Shown: positions 6,024 to 8,906 of the stretch, piece by piece
How the letters are laid out: each line of letters begins with the position of its first letter
Position numbering within the stretch: position 1 is the stretch's first letter
Source of the DNA: an uncultured Christensenella sp.
Lineage (GTDB): Bacteria; Bacillota; Clostridia; Christensenellales; UBA3700
DNA: 8,906 nucleotides
Assembly (NCBI GenBank): GCA_910576875.1
Contig: CAJTKI010000063.1
Span: 1-8,906 of the forward strand
Reading direction: 5' to 3'
Notes under the pieces: model-generated
The model's input: the letters and a program-made list of their open reading frames with translations, nothing else
Databases searched by the model: none
Told to the model about the DNA's origin: nothing
Position numbers and translations under genes: made by a program

Positions 6024-6245
6024 TCAGTTCTTGTTACGCCACACGATGCGACCCTTGGTCAGATCGTACGGACTGAGTTCGACTTTGACTTTGTCCCCTT
6101 CCAGAATCTTGATATAATTCTTGCGGAGCTTTCCCGACAGATAAGCGACGATCTTATGCCCGTTGGTCAGTTCCACGCGGAATTGCGTATTGGGCAAAAC
6201 TTCGTACACTTCGCCTTCTGCTTCGATGACGTCTTCCTTAGACAT
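6024..6245 (-). CDS. infA: Translation initiation factor IF-1
   Basis: IF-1 binds the A site of the 30S subunit and works with IF-2 and IF-3 to select the initiator tRNA. It is a single OB-fold S1-like domain. The 73-residue product (family 71-73) shows MSKEDVIEAEGEVYEVLPN, the NGHKIVAYLSGKLRKNYIKI segment (28-47) and GDKVKVELSPYDLTKGRIVWR (50-70, GDKV to IVWR), all standard. The start at 6245 follows AAAAGGAGGTTTT, a very strong ribosome binding site. A promoter about 80-110 bases upstream probably adds to transcription from the spc operon. The KOW-domain protein gene often found between map and infA in Bacillota is absent. Confidence 0.99.
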   Translation of the reverse strand: MSKEDVIEAEGEVYEVLPNTQFRVELTNGHKIVAYLSGKLRKNYIKILEGDKVKVELSPYDLTKGRIVWRNKN

Positions 6246-6324
6246 AAAACCTCCTTTTCCGTCCGGCCGTTGAACGAGCCGATCTTGTATCGCGATCCGT
6301 CGATCGTTACGGGTCGCATTCTTA

Positions 6325-6354
6325 ATCCTAACGATTTTACAACCCGTTTGTCAA
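6325..6354 (-). promoter_or_regulatory. Probable promoter of infA-rpmJ (TTGACA - 18 bp - TAGGAT)
   Basis: On the minus strand a perfect -35 box TTGACA (6349-6354) is followed after 18 bases by TAGGAT (6325-6330), a four-of-six -10 match. The RNA start would be near 6318, leaving a leader of about 70 bases before infA. The -35 box lies inside the dyad TTTGTC-TT-GACAAA (6347-6360), which could be chance or an operator. No clear terminator follows map, so infA probably receives transcription both from here and from upstream. In the rest of the 171-base map-infA gap I see only the GC palindrome just after the map stop (6405-6416). Confidence 0.55.
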
Positions 6355-6416
6355 GACAAATCGCCTATATTTTGCGATATTTTTGCCGTCGCCGCGATTT
6401 GCACGCGCATGCGCGC

Positions 6417-7160
6417 TTACAGCGACAAGATTTCCACGCCGTCCCGCGTAATCAGCACCGTGTTTTCGTAATGCGCGGACGGTTTGCCGTCCTTGGTGAC
6501 GATCGTCCAACCGTCGTCCAGCATTTCGACGTCCCAAGTGCCGAGATTGATCATCGGCTCGATCGCGATCGTCATGCCCGCCCGAAGACGCAGTCCGTGT
6601 CCGACTTTGCCGTAGTTGGGGACTTCCGGATCTTCGTGCATGTCTTTGCCGATGCCGTGTCCGACCAACGCGCGTACGACGCCGTATCCGAATCCTTCGC
6701 AATAGCTCTGGATCGCATAGCCCAAATCGCCCAATCTCGCGCCGTCTTTGAGCACCTTGCAGCCTTCGAAAAACGACTGTTTCGTCACTTGGATCAACTG
6801 CGCTTTTTCCGGACCGATATCGCCGATGCCGAACGTCCGCGCGGCGTCGCCGTTGTATCCGCGGTAAATCGCGCCGCAGTCTACGCTGACGATGTCGCCT
6901 TCGCGAATCACGCGCTCGCCGGGGATGCCGTGCACGACTTGTTCGTCGATCGACGTACAGATCGATGCGGGGAATCCGCCGTATCCCAAAAAGGACGGCA
7001 CCGCGTCGCTCTTGCGGATAAAATCATGCGCCAATCGATCCAACTGTTTGGTCGTCATGCCGGGTTTGATTTTCTCTTCCAGCATGTCCAGACAATCGCG
7101 CACGATCCGGTTGGCAATGCGCATGTACGCGATTTCGTGCTCCGACTTAATGCTGACCAT
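6417..7160 (-). CDS. map: Type I methionine aminopeptidase
   Basis: This metalloenzyme removes the initiator methionine from new proteins when the second residue is small. The 247-residue product is the normal size for the short type I form. Metal ligands are all present: D94 (VSVDCG), D105 (NGDAARTF), H168 (GHGIG), E201 (AIEPM) and E232 (HYENTVL), and the substrate-contacting H78 lies in VVHGIP. No N-terminal SEC-C zinc motif is present. The ATG at 7160 is preferred over one 24 bases upstream because GGAG lies six bases before it and the protein then begins MVSIKSEHEI as family members do. It overlaps the end of adk by 14 bases, so translation is probably coupled. The order secY-adk-map is standard. 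Confidence 0.98.
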   Translation of the reverse strand: MVSIKSEHEIAYMRIANRIVRDCLDMLEEKIKPGMTTKQLDRLAHDFIRKSDAVPSFLGYGGFPASICTSIDEQVVHGIPGERVIREGDIVSVDCGAIYRGYNGDAARTFGIGDIGPEKAQLIQVTKQSFFEGCKVLKDGARLGDLGYAIQSYCEGFGYGVVRALVGHGIGKDMHEDPEVPNYGKVGHGLRLRAGMTIAIEPMINLGTWDVEMLDDGWTIVTKDGKPSAHYENTVLITRDGVEILSL

Positions 7161-7770
7161 CCAACACTCCGACGATGTCCGCAAATACGCGATCCATCTC
7201 CTGCGCGCCGTTTACGGTACGCAGCACGCCCGCTTCGCGGTAGAATCCGATCAACGGCTCCGTCTGCTCGCGATAAACTTCCAAGCGAGCCTTAACGGTC
7301 TCGGGCTTGTCGTCGTCGCGCTGATACAGCTGTTGTCCGCATTTGTCGCAGATCGGCGACGGATGCATGGATATATGATAGCTTTCGCCGCAACGGCACA
7401 TTCTGCGTCCCGCGATCCGATCCACGACCATCTCGGGATCTACCGCGATGTCGATCGCCAGATCGATCCGCGCGAATTGCGCCAGCGCGTGCGCCTGTTC
7501 CAGCGTTCTGGGAAATCCGTCGAGCAGATATCCGTGCGCGCAGTCGGCTTGCGCGAGTCTGTCCCGCATCAATCCGACTACCACTTCGTCCGGTACGAGC
7601 ATGCCGCGGTCGATCAAACTCTTCGCCTGTACTCCCAGCGGCGTACCCGCCTGAATGTTCGCCCGCAGAATGTCTCCGGTGGAGATATGCGGGATCCGAT
7701 ACTTTTCGCACACGCGGGTCGCCTGCGTTCCTTTGCCTGCGCCCGGTGCGCCCAAAAAGACAAGATTCAT
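7147..7770 (-). CDS. adk: Adenylate kinase
   Basis: Adenylate kinase interconverts ATP and AMP with two ADP in the cytoplasm. The 207-residue product has the P-loop GAPGAGKGT (7-15), the AMP-binding STGDILRANI (30-39) with LLDGFPRTLEQA (82-93), and the long-form LID domain (about 121-155) with GRRM and a zinc site made of C125, C127, C141 and C144, then KARLEVYREQT (160-170). In Bacillus-type enzymes the first cysteine pair is usually C-x2-C; here it is C-x-C (MCRCGESYH), one residue shorter. The ATG at 7770 is 13 bases after the secY stop. Its ribosome binding site (GGGGCGAG) is weaker than the others in the window. Its end overlaps map by 14 bases. Confidence 0.98.
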   Translation of the reverse strand: MNLVFLGAPGAGKGTQATRVCEKYRIPHISTGDILRANIQAGTPLGVQAKSLIDRGMLVPDEVVVGLMRDRLAQADCAHGYLLDGFPRTLEQAHALAQFARIDLAIDIAVDPEMVVDRIAGRRMCRCGESYHISMHPSPICDKCGQQLYQRDDDKPETVKARLEVYREQTEPLIGFYREAGVLRTVNGAQEMDRVFADIVGVLDGQH

Positions 7771-7783
7771 AGCTCGCCCCGAC

Positions 7784-8906
7784 TTATTTCAAAAAGCCTT
7801 TGTAGTGCCGCATCATGATCTGCGCGTCGAGTTGTTTGTCGAATTCGAGCGCGACGCTGACGACGATCAACATTCCCGTCGCCGAGAAGGCGTTGGCCAA
7901 ACCGATATTTCCGCCGAGCAACTGGAACAGCAGCGTCGGGATGATCGCGATAAACGCGAGGAACAACGCGCCGAACAGCGTAATGCGGTTGTTGATTTTG
8001 CCGAGATAGTCGCTGGTGGGCTTGCCCGGTCTCTGTCCCTGAATCGTTCCGCCGTACTGTTGGAGATTGCGTGCAACGTCTTGCGGGTTGAACTGAATCT
8101 GCGCATAGAAGTACGCGAAGAAGATGATGAACAGGAACATGAATACGTAGTATACCAAGTATCCTACCCAGCCGTTGCCGCTCGTCGTACCCGGATACAG
8201 ATAGGTCAGATAGAACACGCGGAACGCGTTGGTCTCCTCCAAGAAGCTGATGATCATCTGCGGGAACATCAAAAACGACGACGCGAAGATGATCGGCATA
8301 ACGCCGCTTCCGTTGACCTTGATCGGGATGAACGTCGACTGTCCGCCGTACATCTTGTTGCCTTTGACCTGCTTGGCGTAGTTAACCCGAATGCGCCGTT
8401 CCGCGCCGTCGATATATACGATCAACAGGAACAACAACACGACCAACACCAGATATCCGAAGATATTCAACAGATTCATCGGGTTGTCCGGTACTTGTTT
8501 GAACGCCTGCACGAGTTGCATGCCGAACGTCGAAAGAATACCCGCGAAGATAATCAACGACGTGCCGTTGCCGATACCGTAATCGGTGATGCGCTCGCCG
8601 ATCCACATGACGATCGTAGAACCCGCCGTCAACATGATGATCAACATGATCGCGGTCACCGCCTCGGAGTTAAAGGTAGTGGAAATTGCGCCCGCATTGT
8701 GGAACGTCACGATGATGCCGATGGATTGGATCACGGCAAGACCGATCGCGATGAAACGCGTGATCTTCGTGATCTTTTCCCGACCTTCGTCGCCTTCTTT
8801 GGAAAGCCGCTCCAATCGCGGGATAATCAACGTCAACAATTGCATGATGATGAAACTGTTGATGAACGGTAAGATACCCAGCGCGAACAGCGTGCCGTAT
8901 TGGAGC
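7784..8906 (-). CDS. secY: Protein translocase subunit SecY (partial, 5' end outside window)
   Basis: SecY is the channel of the Sec translocon in the cytoplasmic membrane and works with SecE, SecG and SecA or the ribosome. The window holds the last 373 residues; about 55-60 N-terminal residues are missing compared with the usual 420-440. The frame at the right edge reads LQYGTLFALGILPFINS and then IIMQLLTLIIPRLERLSKEG, matching the early transmembrane region. Later signatures are GERITDYGIGNGTSLIIFAG, the cytoplasmic loop QGQRPGKPTSDYLGKINNR that contacts the ribosome and SecA, and the C-terminal MRHYKGFLK. About nine hydrophobic membrane spans are visible. The stop at 7784 is 13 bases before adk. 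SecY normally follows rplO at the end of the spc operon, which is expected beyond the right edge. Confidence 0.98.
   Translation of the reverse strand, partial: LQYGTLFALGILPFINSFIIMQLLTLIIPRLERLSKEGDEGREKITKITRFIAIGLAVIQSIGIIVTFHNAGAISTTFNSEAVTAIMLIIMLTAGSTIVMWIGERITDYGIGNGTSLIIFAGILSTFGMQLVQAFKQVPDNPMNLLNIFGYLVLVVLLFLLIVYIDGAERRIRVNYAKQVKGNKMYGGQSTFIPIKVNGSGVMPIIFASSFLMFPQMIISFLEETNAFRVFYLTYLYPGTTSGNGWVGYLVYYVFMFLFIIFFAYFYAQIQFNPQDVARNLQQYGGTIQGQRPGKPTSDYLGKINNRITLFGALFLAFIAIIPTLLFQLLGGNIGLANAFSATGMLIVVSVALEFDKQLDAQIMMRHYKGFLK

Noticed and set aside
6405..6416. GC palindrome CGCGCATGCGCG just after the map stop as a terminator
   Set aside because: The usable stem is short and no U-run follows it.
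7161..7184. Eight-codon upstream start for map
   Set aside because: The ATG at 7160 has GGAG at proper spacing and gives the usual N-terminus; the upstream ATG would only lengthen the overlap with adk.
5916..7295. 459-codon plus-strand open frame
   Set aside because: It is antisense and in register with map, and crosses infA and the infA promoter region. It has no ribosome binding site and is explained by codon bias.
7655..8872. 405-codon plus-strand open frame rich in R, D, E and H
   Set aside because: It is the antisense of secY, in register. The charged composition is the complement of hydrophobic codons.
1..8906. Mobile elements, CRISPR arrays, tRNA or rRNA genes, defence systems
   Set aside because: I saw no repeat arrays, transposase-like proteins, terminal inverted repeats or cloverleaf sequences. 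The window is conserved housekeeping genes plus two flavoprotein genes.

Overview
The window is a stretch of bacterial chromosome in which every supported gene lies on the minus strand. In transcription order (right to left) it reads secY (5' end outside the window), adk, map, infA, rpmJ, rpsM, rpsK, rpsD, rpoA, rplQ, then two FAD-dependent oxidoreductase-like genes, the second running off the left edge. The block secY to rplQ is the classical end of the spc operon plus the alpha operon, in the order usual for Bacillota. Gene order, strong AGGAGG ribosome binding sites, the four-cysteine (zinc) forms of S4, L36 and adenylate kinase, and a fairly high GC content suggest a GC-rich, probably uncultured member of Clostridia. 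I cannot name the species from the sequence.

Right part (6417-8906): secY, adk and map are tightly packed (13-base gap, then a 14-base overlap) and are probably co-transcribed from promoters beyond the right edge. SecY is the membrane channel, Adk balances adenine nucleotides, and Map removes initiator methionine from new proteins.

Middle part (2671-6416): a 171-base gap carries a likely promoter for infA-rpmJ. That pair ends in a hairpin terminator. A second promoter with a perfect extended -10 then starts rpsM-rpsK-rpsD-rpoA-rplQ behind a 117-base leader that can fold, a natural place for ribosomal-protein feedback control. The five genes are spaced 14-30 bases apart, each with a good Shine-Dalgarno sequence. 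They make ribosomal proteins S13, S11, S4 and L17 and the RNA polymerase alpha subunit. A textbook intrinsic terminator (2671-2700) closes the operon.

Left part (1-2670): behind that terminator a short extended -10 promoter drives a BaiN/HI0933-family flavoprotein, followed after a 233-base gap by a COG2509-type FAD-dependent protein. Neither has a known substrate here, and both are unrelated to translation.

The window is mostly housekeeping DNA and I see no new defence, mobile or biosynthetic system. The points most worth a second look are the split of the alpha operon by a terminator, promoter and structured leader; the enlarged L17; altered zinc-ligand spacing in Adk and L36; the flavoprotein pair behind rplQ; and a near absence of TTA, CTA and TCA codons, which creates very long but spurious antisense open frames.
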